From an uncultured Clostridia bacterium (lineage in GTDB: Bacteria > Bacillota > Clostridia > TANB77 > CAG-508), in contig CAKPHG010000001.1 in the NCBI GenBank assembly GCA_934157035.1, positions 248,001 through 312,000 on the forward strand: 64,000 nucleotides of DNA, written 5' to 3'. A model generated the notes under the pieces. The model worked only from the letters and a program-made list of their open reading frames with translations. It was not told the origin of the DNA and did no database searches. A program made the position numbers and the translations under genes. Positions within the stretch are counted from its first letter, which is position 1. Every line of letters begins with the position of its first letter. This document shows positions 45,762-54,503 of the stretch, piece after piece.

Positions 45762-46302
45762 TAAAATCAAACTTTCCAAGTACTAATCCTACCATATGTA
45801 CAATTTTTGTTGAATTTCTTTTTGCTATACCTTTTCCTAATGCTTTACCACCTACTGTAAGTGATGCAACTATTGCACTAATAATAAATTGTAAATCAAA
45901 GTCTAAATTATATTTTTCTGTTATTTTTATTGTAATAAGTGCTGCTATAGACCCACTTATTACTCCACATATATCTCCTATTACGTCTGCACATATATTT
46001 GATACTCTTGATGAATTACGTATAAGTTTTATTGATGTTTTTGCACCCTTCATTTTTTTACTTGCTTTTGCATGAAGTTCTTCTTCCTTTGCAACTGTAA
46101 CTGCTACACCTATTATATCAAATATTATTCCTATAAATATTGTTAAAATTAATATTAACAATGCTGGAAACAACTCTAAACTAGAAATTGCATTTGTACA
46201 AATGTATGAAAAAACTATAGATAAAATAAAAGTGGTTATAAACACAGTTATAAACCATTTCAGTTCCGAGTTATCTTTTTTGTTGTTTTCTTTATTCGCC
46301 AT
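45748..46302 (-). CDS. oapA: OapA-like membrane protein (OLE RNA-associated protein)
   Basis: A 184-aa protein with four probable membrane segments (residues 16-38, 43-70, 105-126 and 137-152). A charged middle (KEEELHAKASKKMKGAKTSIKLIRNSSR) is followed by VSNICADVIGDICGVISG, and the tail is basic, ending KFDFRKRA. It lies immediately downstream of a large structured noncoding stretch with its own promoter, exactly where OapA lies relative to OLE RNA. Such proteins resemble the membrane domain of CNNM/CorC-type Mg2+ proteins. The call depends on the RNA call; alone it would be a hypothetical membrane protein. Confidence 0.7.
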   Translation of the reverse strand: MANKENNKKDNSELKWFITVFITTFILSIVFSYICTNAISSLELFPALLILILTIFIGIIFDIIGVAVTVAKEEELHAKASKKMKGAKTSIKLIRNSSRVSNICADVIGDICGVISGSIAALITIKITEKYNLDFDLQFIISAIVASLTVGGKALGKGIAKRNSTKIVHMVGLVLGKFDFRKRA

Positions 46303-46319
46303 TATTTTTTTATGCTCCT

Positions 46320-46985
46320 ATTATTCTTCTTATAAATTTCTTAGATGGTAAAAACCTAAGTAAATTTTACGGTTTAGGTCTAGAAGAATTTCTCTATTTT
46401 CCACTAAACATTACTGTTTAGCCGTTTCCGTTTAAAGAAAATATCTCACAACTATTTATAATTTGTAAAACCAATTACAAATAATTGTTAGAAACCAGAT
46501 CGCCACTTAAAATCCGTACCTTAATCCCTAGATTTTCTTGCTTATAGATTAAAGCAAACATTCTAGAAGTTTTCCTTTAAATACTGCTACCTATCATTAG
46601 TCTCTTTTGCAAAAATAATTTCATAACTCTAAATACATATTTTGTATAGTTCAATTAAAAATTGGCCTAATTATTAATTGAATTTCTTAGTTAATCCCGA
46701 TACCTTCACTCAAAACAGGCTACGCTATGTATTTTGTGTCTTGGCACTCAACATAGGTTATACTTAAATTGCTTTCTAAAAGTCATATTTAGAATTTTTA
46801 TTAAGCCTCCGCGAAAATAGGGAATTTTATATATGCCATTATATATTTCCCTAAATTCTTTACTCCCTATCTACACACAAAACTGGCATTTCGCGCATAA
46901 ATAAGAAACTTCAACGATGTGCCCTTTAGTGGATTTTTAGCCCCACCCTCATGATAGACAGTATGACTAGAATAATGCACCATCG
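46320..46985 (-). ncRNA. Large structured RNA, probably OLE RNA
   Basis: About 660 bases without any credible ORF, starting just after a good promoter and leading into a ribosome site and the oapA-like gene. The stretch is richer in G and C than ordinary spacers here and full of potential pairings (for example AGGGAATTTTATATATG with its partner about 50 bases on, GGTTTTACAAATTATAAATA-type arms, and TCCACTAAAGGGC near the 5' end). OLE RNAs are about 600 bases, occur in anaerobic or extremophilic Firmicutes and precede oapA. I could not compare it with the covariance model. Confidence 0.7.
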
Positions 46986-46990
46986 ATAGT

Positions 46991-47019
46991 ATTATAACAT
47001 ATATTGGAAGTTTTGCAAA
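46991..47019 (-). promoter_or_regulatory. Promoter of the OLE-like RNA
   Basis: On the minus strand TTTGCA (47019-47014), 17 bases, TATAAT (46996-46991). It places the RNA start near 46985. Confidence 0.75.
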
Positions 47020-47209
47020 GTTCAATTTAGTTCATTTTAGGTGTTTTTTACTTTATTTTTCCAATTTTTTTTTCAAATTTTGGTATTACCTACATATTTT
47101 AATTAATATTTAGTTTTTTCATTACTTTTCTATTTTTATAAATTTCTTTTATTTTATTACTATTTTTTTAAATTTAAATAGTTGTGACTGATATTTTTTT
47201 ATAAAATGC

Positions 47210-47238
47210 TTGATTTTATTCTCATTGTGTGCTAATAT
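47210..47238 (+). promoter_or_regulatory. Promoter of rpmB
   Basis: TTGATT at 47210-47215, 17 bases, TAATAT at 47233-47238. The 170 bases before it are plain AT-rich spacer in which I see nothing. Confidence 0.6.
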
Positions 47239-47281
47239 ATTAAATAGTCAATTTTATTAAAACTAATAGGAGGTGCTAAAA

Positions 47282-47479
47282 ATGGCAAAATGTGAAATTT
47301 GCGAAAAAACACTATCTCATGGAAATAAAATTAGTATTGCACGTTCACACGTTAGTAGAAGAGCAACTAGAACTTTCAAACCAAACATTAGAAATGTTAA
47401 AGCTGTTGTAGACGGTCAAGTAAAACAAGTTTCTGTATGTTCAAAATGTTTACGTTCTGGAAAAATAAAAAGAGCTTAA
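47282..47479 (+). CDS. rpmB: 50S ribosomal protein L28 (zinc-binding form)
   Basis: A 65-aa ribosomal protein: MAKCEICEKTLSHGNKIS at the start, RRATRTFKPNI in the middle. Two CxxC pairs (CEIC and CSKC) indicate the zinc-containing L28 variant. The ATG at 47282 behind AGGAGGTG is chosen over one three codons upstream. Monocistronic. Confidence 0.95.
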   Translation: MAKCEICEKTLSHGNKISIARSHVSRRATRTFKPNIRNVKAVVDGQVKQVSVCSKCLRSGKIKRA

Positions 47480-47548
47480 TAATTAGTGAATATATATTAA
47501 AGTAGGATGCATACTACTTTTTGATACTAAAATTTCTTAAGAAATAGT

Positions 47549-47611
47549 AAAAATAAAATAGGTCAAATGAGAAGAATTTTTAATTCTTTTGATTTGACCT
47601 ATTTTATTTTT
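47549..47611. terminator. Bidirectional terminator between rpmB and spoVM
   Basis: 20-base arms AAAAATAAAATAGGTCAAAT and the exact complement, with an inner AAGAATT / AATTCTT pairing in the loop. It lies between convergent genes. Confidence 0.85.
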
Positions 47612-47624
47612 ATGTAGATTTATT

Positions 47625-47699
47625 CTACTCTTTAATCCCAAATATTAACTTTACAAAACCTCTTAAGAATTTTGGAACTTTTTTTACAACTATTGTCAT
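47625..47699 (-). CDS. spoVM: Stage V sporulation protein SpoVM (24 aa)
   Basis: The short ORF reads MTIVVKKVPKFLRGFVKLIF and then GIKE. It matches the SpoVM pattern: a short polar start, the PKFLxGxV core around Pro9, and an amphipathic helix. SpoVM recognises the convex forespore membrane and anchors SpoIVA to begin coat assembly. ATG at 47699 follows AAAGGAGAG. At 75 bases it is easily missed by gene callers. It is transcribed after the small membrane protein gene upstream. Confidence 0.88.
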   Translation of the reverse strand: MTIVVKKVPKFLRGFVKLIFGIKE

Positions 47700-47718
47700 T
47701 TTTTCCACTCTCCTTTAT

Positions 47719-47868
47719 TTAACAAAATAACCATGTTACTCCTACAATTAATATTGCCGTTCCTATTAAGAACAACCAACCTGTTATTGGAAGTAATAAT
47801 ACTAAAAGCACTCCTAATCCTATTCCCATAAGGCATACTCCAATGGTCTTTTTTAGTGCACAAAACAT
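47719..47868 (-). CDS. Small 49-aa two-helix membrane protein
   Basis: ATG at 47868 behind AAAGGAGG. The product has two hydrophobic segments, GVCLMGIGLGVLLVLLLP and WLFLIGTAILIVGVTWLF, split by a Pro-Ile-Thr-Gly turn. No family is recognised. It lies 19 bases upstream of spoVM in the same direction and is probably co-transcribed with it, so a sporulation role is possible. Confidence 0.65.
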   Translation of the reverse strand: MFCALKKTIGVCLMGIGLGVLLVLLLPITGWLFLIGTAILIVGVTWLFC

Positions 47869-47973
47869 AATATCTTACCTCCTTTGTTATATTATATTTA
47901 TGTTTTCTTATTTTGTTACTCTATTATTGAAAAATAGTTTTTTTTGTGTTTAAATAGAATAAAGGAGCTAAAT

Positions 47974-48612
47974 ATGAATATAAATGATAAAATGAAAATG
48001 ATAGAAATATTAAAAAAATCTTATCCTGATGCAAAATGTAGTTTAAATTTTAATACTCCATTTGAACTTTTAGTTGCAGTTATTCTTTCAGCTCAATGTA
48101 CAGATGAGAGAGTAAATAAAATAACAGCGGATATTTTTCCAATATATAATACTCCAGAATCTTTTGCAAATATGGATTTGTGCCTATTAGAAAAATTGAT
48201 TCATTCTTGTGGGTTTTACAGAAATAAAGCTAAAAACATAAAAGAAACATCTAAAATATTGGTAGAAAAATATAATTCTAAAGTTCCTAATACTATGGAA
48301 GATTTAATCTTACTTCCAGGTGTAGGAAGGAAAACTGCAAATGTTGTTATGCTTGAAGCTTTTAATAATCCGCAGGGCGTTGCTGTAGACACTCATTGTA
48401 AAAGAATTTCTAATAGAATAGGTTTTTCAAATGAAACTGATCCTAAGAAGATTGAAAAGGATTTATTAAAACAATTTCCAAAAGAATATTACTATGACTT
48501 AAACCATATTTTAATTTGGCATGGAAGAATTACTTGCAATGCCCAAAAACCTAAATGTAATATATGTCCTATAAATAAATATTGTAATTTTTTTAATGCA
48601 AATAATATTTAA
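47974..48612 (+). CDS. nth: Endonuclease III
   Basis: A base-excision-repair glycosylase/AP lyase for oxidised pyrimidines. The 212-aa protein has the helix-hairpin-helix LPGVGRKTANVV with the catalytic Lys, the catalytic Asp in VDTHCKRISNR, and a C-terminal [4Fe-4S] loop with Cys spacing 6-2-5 (CNAQKPKCNICPINKYC). The ATG at 47974 behind AAAGGAGC is chosen; the frame is open ten codons further. Confidence 0.95.
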   Translation: MNINDKMKMIEILKKSYPDAKCSLNFNTPFELLVAVILSAQCTDERVNKITADIFPIYNTPESFANMDLCLLEKLIHSCGFYRNKAKNIKETSKILVEKYNSKVPNTMEDLILLPGVGRKTANVVMLEAFNNPQGVAVDTHCKRISNRIGFSNETDPKKIEKDLLKQFPKEYYYDLNHILIWHGRITCNAQKPKCNICPINKYCNFFNANNI

Positions 48613-48679
48613 TATCTAATTTTTAAACTTTGTATATTTCATAAAGTTTAAAAACATAATATTTTTAGAGGTGATAATT

Positions 48680-48823
48680 TTGACAAATATCAATTGTTCT
48701 TCTAATTGTATTTATCAAAAAGATGGAAAATGCTCATTTTCCAATGTTCTAAAGCATACTTATGCTCCAAATAATAATTGTGCTTATTTTGTTTCGAATA
48801 TAAAAACAACAGCTAAAAAATAG
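48680..48823 (+). CDS. Small Cys-containing 47-aa protein
   Basis: The start is TTG at 48680 behind AGAGGTGAT. It reads TNINCSSNCIYQKDGKCSFSNV, then a Cys near residue 36 (NNNCAYFV). The spacing C-x3-C-x6-C-x(n)-C resembles small clostridial Cys proteins that may bind a metal. Function unknown. A hairpin AACAAC / GTTGTT with a T-run overlaps its end. Confidence 0.6.
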   Translation: MTNINCSSNCIYQKDGKCSFSNVLKHTYAPNNNCAYFVSNIKTTAKK

Positions 48824-48836
48824 TTGTTGTTTTTTA
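48803..48836 (+). terminator. Terminator of the 47-aa gene
   Basis: AAAACAAC / GTTGTTTT stem with the stop codon in the loop, followed by TTTTATTTT. Confidence 0.7.
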
Positions 48837-48869
48837 TTTTAAAATATATTCTCAAAGTTCCTATTTTTC

Positions 48870-48898
48870 TTGACAAATATACCGTAAAGATATATATT
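48870..48898 (+). promoter_or_regulatory. Promoter of the bactofilin-like gene
   Basis: TTGACA at 48870-48875, 17 bases, TATATT at 48893-48898. Confidence 0.8.
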
Positions 48899-48929
48899 AA
48901 ATTCATAAAATTTGAAAGGAGAAAATAAA

Positions 48930-50093
48930 ATGACAAAAACAAAATCTAAAATTTTAACTGCATTACTTTTAGCTTTAATAGTTATCTCTTCTTGTTGTTT
49001 TGCAACACAATCAACAGATGAACTTTTAACTACTAGTAATGATATCGTAACTACATCTGAAACAGAAACTCCAACAACAGATACTTCTGTTTCTTGGACA
49101 AATAGTGATTTATATATCACTGACGATAACGTAGAAGTTTCAAATGTTGTAGATGGAAATGCTTACATAATTGGTAAAAATGTAACAATTACTGGTGAAA
49201 TTGGAGGAGATCTTTTTGTAATTGCTGAAAAGTTAAATATTGATGGTGGCTATATTTACAGTAATCTTTATGCTTTAGCTAATGAAATTACTATTAATGG
49301 TGGTATTTATGATGTATATGCAATCTGCAATAATTTCAACTTAGGAAGCAATGGATTTGTTTACCGTGATATGAGAATTACAGCTGGTAATATTTCTTTG
49401 AATGGTAAAATTAAAAGAAATGTATTTGCTTCATGTAATAATTTAAATTTAAGTCAAGATGCTGGAACAGTTATCTATGGAAATTTAAATTACTCTAGTA
49501 GTTCTGAGATTTCTATTGCTGAAGGTTTAGTATCAGGAGAAGTTAACTTCTCTAAAGCTGATTCTTTAAACGAAAAAGCAAAATCTAGTATTGGTATAAT
49601 TATTAAAGATCATATATTAGATCTACTAAAAACTTTATTATTTACTTTTGTAGTAGTTTTAATTTTAATTTGGTTAACACCTAAATTTATAAGCAGAATA
49701 AGCAATATGGATACAAAAAAATCTTTCATTGCATTAGGAATTGGTGTTGCTTCTTTATTAGCAGTAGTAGTTCTTGCTATAGTAGGCATTTTTCTAATTA
49801 TATCTGTAATTGGTATACCTCTTGTAATAGCATCTATTTTTGCTATTATATCAGTATATTCTTTAGGTAATACTATTGCAAGTATTTTCTTTGGAAAATT
49901 ATTTGCTAAACTATTAAAAGCAGAAGGAAATGTAAAATTTGTATTGTTAACTTTAGCTTCTAGCTTAGTTATTTGGTTAATTAATTTAATTCCTTTCATC
50001 GGTGCATTATTAGGATTCTTAATTTGGGCATTTGGTGTTGGAACTTTATTAATCAATTTATTTTGTAGAAAAGAAAAAGTTGAAAATAAATAG
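48930..50093 (+). CDS. Secreted/membrane protein with bactofilin-like repeats
   Basis: A 387-aa protein: signal peptide (KILTALLLALIVISSCCFA) and a Thr/Ser-rich linker. From about residue 50 to 215 a right-handed beta-helix-like series of short turns follows (NVVDGNAYIIGKNVTITGEI, GGDLFVIAEKLNIDGGYI, and so on), as in polymer-forming/bactofilin-type proteins. Four membrane segments come after residue 235. The ATG at 48930 behind AAAGGAG is chosen over an upstream TTG. It probably forms an extracytoplasmic assembly anchored by the C-terminal membrane domain; the role is unknown. Confidence 0.75.
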   Translation: MTKTKSKILTALLLALIVISSCCFATQSTDELLTTSNDIVTTSETETPTTDTSVSWTNSDLYITDDNVEVSNVVDGNAYIIGKNVTITGEIGGDLFVIAEKLNIDGGYIYSNLYALANEITINGGIYDVYAICNNFNLGSNGFVYRDMRITAGNISLNGKIKRNVFASCNNLNLSQDAGTVIYGNLNYSSSSEISIAEGLVSGEVNFSKADSLNEKAKSSIGIIIKDHILDLLKTLLFTFVVVLILIWLTPKFISRISNMDTKKSFIALGIGVASLLAVVVLAIVGIFLIISVIGIPLVIASIFAIISVYSLGNTIASIFFGKLFAKLLKAEGNVKFVLLTLASSLVIWLINLIPFIGALLGFLIWAFGVGTLLINLFCRKEKVENK

Positions 50094-50100
50094 ATAAAAA

Positions 50101-50131
50101 ATAAAATGAAGTAAATTTTACTTCATTTTAT
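50101..50131. terminator. Bidirectional terminator between convergent genes
   Basis: Inverted repeat ATAAAATGAAGTAAA / TTTACTTCATTTTAT followed by a T-run and overlapping the rpe 3' end. Confidence 0.85.
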
Positions 50132-50787
50132 TTTTTTAGACTTTTTATTGCTTCTTTCATGTTTTGGCTATTTATTATATATGTTCCTGCTACTAATATA
50201 TTTGCTCCCATCTCTTTTAGTTTATATGCATTTTCAGAATTTATTCCACCATCTACTTCTATATCTATTTCATATTTATTTTCTTCTATATAATTAGATA
50301 AATTCTTTACTTTTTCTATAGTATTTTCTATAAATTTTTGTCCACCTTCTCCTGGTTCTACACTCATTACTAATACTTTATGTATATATGGCAAATATTC
50401 ATATATTTCTTTGTTTTCTGTCTCTGGTTTTATACTTAACCCTACTTGTATATTTTTATCTTTTATATATTTAATTATATTTAATACTTCATTTTGGTCT
50501 TTTACACTTTCAATATGAAAAGTTATACTGTCTACTTCCATATCGGCATACTCTTTCACAAACTTATCTACATCTTCTACCATTAAATGTACATCTATTT
50601 TTGTATTTGAAATTTGTTTTATATAATTGGTATATTCCTCCATTATTTTTACAGTATTATTTTTTACAAATTTTCCATCCATTACATCTATATGAAAATA
50701 ATTTGTTCCCGCACATTCTATATCATAAAACTTTTGAATACATCCTTCTTTTTCTACAGATAATATTGATGTTGATACTTCTACCAT
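50128..50787 (-). CDS. rpe: Ribulose-phosphate 3-epimerase
   Basis: A 219-aa TIM-barrel enzyme of the pentose phosphate pathway. The metal and catalytic residues lie in FHIDVMDGKFV and DVHLMVED. MSVEPGEGGQKFI is a slightly changed form of the usual MxVxPGFGGQ loop, with Glu for Phe. EVDGGINSENA carries the second catalytic Asp. Ser6 (VSTSIL) matches the family start. It overlaps rsgA by seven bases, the usual prkC-rsgA-rpe order. Confidence 0.9.
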   Translation of the reverse strand: MVEVSTSILSVEKEGCIQKFYDIECAGTNYFHIDVMDGKFVKNNTVKIMEEYTNYIKQISNTKIDVHLMVEDVDKFVKEYADMEVDSITFHIESVKDQNEVLNIIKYIKDKNIQVGLSIKPETENKEIYEYLPYIHKVLVMSVEPGEGGQKFIENTIEKVKNLSNYIEENKYEIDIEVDGGINSENAYKLKEMGANILVAGTYIINSQNMKEAIKSLKK

Positions 50788-51662
50788 TTATGCTCCTCCT
50801 TATCTTTTAATTCTTTATATATCTTTACATAGTTTTCATATCTTTCATTTGATATGTTGCCTTCTTCTAATGCTATTTTTATTCCACAATCATCTTCTTT
50901 TATATGTCTACAATCTAAATATTTACAATCATTCAAGTATTTTTTAAACTCTCTAAAATAATTTGAAAGTTCCTTACTTTCCACTTCTTCTACAGAAAAT
51001 GTGGAAAATCCAGGTGTGTCTGCTATATATCCTTCGTTTATTTCATATAAAGTAATTGCTGTAGTTGTATTTTTTCCTTTCTGATTCTTTTCACTTATAT
51101 TTCCTTCTTGAGTCTTATTTCCTCCGAAAATACTATTTATTAATGTTGATTTTCCTACTCCTGAATTTCCTGAAAACGCTGTAATATTTCCTTTTAATAA
51201 TTCTTTTATTTTTTCTATTCCAATATTTTCTTTTGCTACTGTATCTATTACTGTATAACCTATTTTTTCATAAATTTTATGTATTTTTTCTAAAACTTCT
51301 ATTTTTCCTATATCGACTTTATTTACACATATAATAGGCTTTATTTTTAAATATTCTGCGTATACTAATTGTTTATCTAACAACAATAAATCTGGTTTTG
51401 GAGATTTTAAAGATAGTACAAATATAATTTGTGTTAAATTTGCCATTCTAGGTCTTTTGCTGTACATCTTTCTATCTTCTATATCACAAATTATACCTTT
51501 ATTTTGTTCATTTTCAATTAATTCTATTTCTACTATATCACCAACTACAGGTGTTGTTTCATTGTGTTTCATTTTTCCTTTTGGCTTACATTGTATTATT
51601 TTTTCTCCAAATTTTACTTTATATAAATTTGAAACATTACTTATTATTAATCCTTTTTGCAT
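50781..51662 (-). CDS. rsgA: Ribosome small-subunit biogenesis GTPase RsgA
   Basis: A circularly permuted GTPase acting late in 30S maturation. The 293-aa protein has an OB fold (GLIISNVSNLYKVKFG), G4 INVNK-type (CVNKVDIG), G1 GNSGVGKSTLINS, G3 DTPGFSTF, and the C-terminal zinc site CKYLDCRHIKEDDCGIK. The ATG at 51662 behind AAGGAAG is chosen. A reading to 51734 would run through the prkC terminator hairpin. Confidence 0.93.
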   Translation of the reverse strand: MQKGLIISNVSNLYKVKFGEKIIQCKPKGKMKHNETTPVVGDIVEIELIENEQNKGIICDIEDRKMYSKRPRMANLTQIIFVLSLKSPKPDLLLLDKQLVYAEYLKIKPIICVNKVDIGKIEVLEKIHKIYEKIGYTVIDTVAKENIGIEKIKELLKGNITAFSGNSGVGKSTLINSIFGGNKTQEGNISEKNQKGKNTTTAITLYEINEGYIADTPGFSTFSVEEVESKELSNYFREFKKYLNDCKYLDCRHIKEDDCGIKIALEEGNISNERYENYVKIYKELKDKEEHKW

Positions 51663-51693
51663 ACTTTCTTCCTTTTTATTTAATTTATAAAAA

Positions 51694-51727
51694 GGATTAG
51701 CAGTTTTTTCCACTAATCCTATTCTTT
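51694..51727 (-). terminator. Terminator after prkC
   Basis: Inverted repeat AGGATTAG / CTAATCCT followed on the minus strand by TTTTT, just beyond the prkC stop. It probably lowers rather than blocks expression of rsgA-rpe. Confidence 0.75.
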
Positions 51728-53697
51728 TATTCAAAATTTGCCACTGTATTTGAACTGTTTAAATCTAATGTTTTTGTTCCTTTTAATACTTCATCTACAT
51801 ACACTTTAATTTCTACTATTCCTTTTCCTTGTATTTGTACAGATATTTTAGTTGTATCTTTCTTATTTTGTTCATTATATACTACATCTTCATTTACTTT
51901 AACTTTTACAGTAGATTTTGGTACTTCTGGAAGTATTTCATTTCCTACTTTTGAAGGTTCTTTATAACCTGTTAAAGATTTTAAATTAATATTTACTGTT
52001 CCATTTTTTATTTCTGCTAATTTATTTACTGTAAGTACTATTGTTGTGCCTTCTTCAACAACGGTTCCTACTTCTTTATTTTGTCTTAGTACAGTTCCCA
52101 CTGGCTTTGTAGTATCTTCTTCATATACTATTTCAACTTTAAGTTTTGCATCTTCTAGTTCTTTTCTTGCTGCATCTTCTGTCTTTCCTATAACATAAGT
52201 CACTGCAACTTGTTCTAGACCTTTTCCTATACTTACATATACTTTAACAGTATCTCCTGCATTTACTTCTGTATTTGCTTCTGCTTCTTGTCTTATTACA
52301 AATCCCTCTTGTATTTTATCACTTTTTTCTTCTATTTTTTCTATTTTTAATTTTGCCGCTATTATTTCTTTTTCTGCATCTTCAATAGACATACCTACAA
52401 CTTTTGGAACTGTAGTTTTTTCTGTTCCCTTACTTAAAGTTAACACAATTTTTGAATTTTCCTTTATTTTAACAGTCTTTCTGTACGCTGGATCTTGAGT
52501 CATTATTTTTCCAGCTTCTATCTCTGAACTGTAGTCTTCTCCTGTTATTTCATATGTGAATTTAGTATTTTTTAATTTTTGTATAACTTCTTCTTCTGTT
52601 AATCCTACTAATTCCGGAATCTCTACATCTTTAATTGTTCCCGCATTTATTGCAAACTTTGTTATAAGCACTGTTATAACAAATACTAATATAAATATTA
52701 TTGCTAATAAAATTATTTTCATTTTTGGATACTTTGTAAAAAATTCTTTTATTTTACTTTGCTTTTTATTTGCGTGCTTTTCTTTATTGTCTTGCAACAT
52801 ATCATCTGTAATTGTTCCGATTACTTGTGTTTTTCCAAAATCAACTGTATCTTGAGATACAAAATTACCTTCTGGTTTTTTTAGTGCCATAGATAAATCT
52901 TTTAACATTTCTGTTGCAGATGAATATCTTGCACTTGGTTCTTTTTGCATTGCTTTCATAATTATATTATTTACTGCAAGTGGTATATCTGGATTTATTC
53001 TTATTGGCTCTACTGGTTTTTCTTGCATATGCTTTAATGCTATAGATACTGGTGTGTCTGCATCAAATGGTACTCTTCCTGTTAGCATTTCATACATAAC
53101 TACTCCTAAAGAATACAAGTCAGATTTTGCATCTGTAAATCCTCCTCTTGCATGTTCAGGTGAAAAATAATGTACTGATCCTATTGTTGTTCCAAATGCT
53201 GTAATTGTTGAATTAGAAACTGCCTTAGCTATACCAAAATCTGTTACTTTTGCAACTCCATCTTCTGTGATTATTATATTATGTGGTTTAATATCACGAT
53301 GTATTATGTTGTTTCTGTGTGCCGCTTCTAATGCTGAAGCAATTTGTATTGCTATGTTAACAGACCACTTCCATGGTAATTTTCCCTCTTCATTTATAAT
53401 TTGTTTTAATGTTTTTCCTTGAATTAATTCCATAACTATAAAATAAATTCCATCCTCATGCCCTACATCATATATAGAAACTATATTAGGATGTGTAAGT
53501 CCTGCTGCTGATTGTGCTTCTACATTAAATCTTCTTATAAATTCTTCATCTGTTGTAAATTCCTCTTTTAGTACCTTTATTGCTACAAATCTATTTAATA
53601 CATGACATTTTGCCTTGTATACAGTTGCCATTCCTCCATTACCTATTTTTTCTATAATCTCATATCTGCTAGCTATATATTTACCTACTAAATCCAT
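51727..53697 (-). CDS. prkC: PASTA-domain Ser/Thr protein kinase (PrkC/PknB)
   Basis: A membrane kinase that senses muropeptides or lipid II. The 656-aa protein has a kinase domain with GNGGMATVYKA, VAIKVLKEE, HRDIKPHNII and DFGIAKAV. The juxtamembrane region is Lys-rich, and one membrane segment (MKIILLAIIFILVFVITVLI) lies near residue 330. Three PASTA repeats follow (starting VEIPELVGLTEEEV, TVPKVVGMSIEDAE, VAVTYVIGKTEDAA), then a C-terminal extracellular beta domain. ATG follows AAGGAGAG. The cognate phosphatase lies upstream. Confidence 0.95.
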   Translation of the reverse strand: MDLVGKYIASRYEIIEKIGNGGMATVYKAKCHVLNRFVAIKVLKEEFTTDEEFIRRFNVEAQSAAGLTHPNIVSIYDVGHEDGIYFIVMELIQGKTLKQIINEEGKLPWKWSVNIAIQIASALEAAHRNNIIHRDIKPHNIIITEDGVAKVTDFGIAKAVSNSTITAFGTTIGSVHYFSPEHARGGFTDAKSDLYSLGVVMYEMLTGRVPFDADTPVSIALKHMQEKPVEPIRINPDIPLAVNNIIMKAMQKEPSARYSSATEMLKDLSMALKKPEGNFVSQDTVDFGKTQVIGTITDDMLQDNKEKHANKKQSKIKEFFTKYPKMKIILLAIIFILVFVITVLITKFAINAGTIKDVEIPELVGLTEEEVIQKLKNTKFTYEITGEDYSSEIEAGKIMTQDPAYRKTVKIKENSKIVLTLSKGTEKTTVPKVVGMSIEDAEKEIIAAKLKIEKIEEKSDKIQEGFVIRQEAEANTEVNAGDTVKVYVSIGKGLEQVAVTYVIGKTEDAARKELEDAKLKVEIVYEEDTTKPVGTVLRQNKEVGTVVEEGTTIVLTVNKLAEIKNGTVNINLKSLTGYKEPSKVGNEILPEVPKSTVKVKVNEDVVYNEQNKKDTTKISVQIQGKGIVEIKVYVDEVLKGTKTLDLNSSNTVANFE

Positions 53698-53717
53698 ATA
53701 TTTATCTCTCCTTGATT

Positions 53718-54443
53718 TTATCGTATTACAATCGCTGTTATATTATCATAACCACCATTTTCATTTGCTTTTTCCACTAGTTTTTCTGCTGCTAATGTTC
53801 CTTCTTTTTTTATTATTTCATAAATTTCTTCTTCTTGTACCATATTTGTTAATCCATCTGAGCACATTAATATTATATCGTCTTTTATAAATCCTTTAAC
53901 ATTTACGTCTGGTTCTACAAACACCTTACAACCTAATGCTTTCATTAGCATATTTTTCTTAGGATGATTAATTGCCTCTTGTTTAGTTATAGTTCCATCT
54001 TTAACTAATTTTTCTACATAACTATGATCTTGTGTTAATCTCCTAATAAATTCTTTTCTAATTCTATATATTCTACTATCTCCCACATGTCCTATATATG
54101 CTTTATTTCCATATATTAAACATACAGCTATAGTAGTTCCCATTCCTTCTAATTCTTTATCTTGGTTAGATTTTTCATATACTACCATATTTGCATACTC
54201 TATTGCACTTTTTACTAAATTTAATATATCATCTTTTTCTTTTGGTATACTTTCAAAATTACTTTGTATATAACTTAGCGTTGCTGAAGTGGCAAGCTTG
54301 CTTGCTACTTCTCCTCCATTATAGCCTCCCATTCCATCTGCTAATATGTATACATGAATATTGTCGTTAACATTTGATATATAGTAGTAATCTTCGTTTA
54401 TTTCTCTTGCTTTTCCAACATCTGATTTTGCAAAAGCTATCAT
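53718..54443 (-). CDS. prpC: PP2C-family protein phosphatase (PrpC/Stp)
   Basis: The 241-aa Mn2+-dependent phosphatase that reverses PrkC phosphorylation. Family motifs are SDVGKAREINEDYYY (first metal Asp region), ADGMGGYNGGEVASKLA, GTTIAVCLIYGNKAYIGHVGDSRIYRI, MCSDGLTNMV and GGYDNITAIVI. Length is standard. It is 20 bases upstream of prkC and downstream of rlmN, the common Firmicutes order. Confidence 0.95.
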   Translation of the reverse strand: MIAFAKSDVGKAREINEDYYYISNVNDNIHVYILADGMGGYNGGEVASKLATSATLSYIQSNFESIPKEKDDILNLVKSAIEYANMVVYEKSNQDKELEGMGTTIAVCLIYGNKAYIGHVGDSRIYRIRKEFIRRLTQDHSYVEKLVKDGTITKQEAINHPKKNMLMKALGCKVFVEPDVNVKGFIKDDIILMCSDGLTNMVQEEEIYEIIKKEGTLAAEKLVEKANENGGYDNITAIVIR

Positions 54444-54503
54444 TAGTTCCTCCTATTCTTTTTTTATAATAAAACTTAATTTTATTATTTACATTTTAGT
54501 TTT

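Noticed and set aside
46320..46985. RNase P RNA, tmRNA or a Mg2+ riboswitch as identity of the large noncoding stretch
   Set aside because: I found no RNase P class B core words, no tmRNA tag frame with terminal CCA, and the stretch is far longer than an M-box. The OapA-like gene next to it favours OLE.
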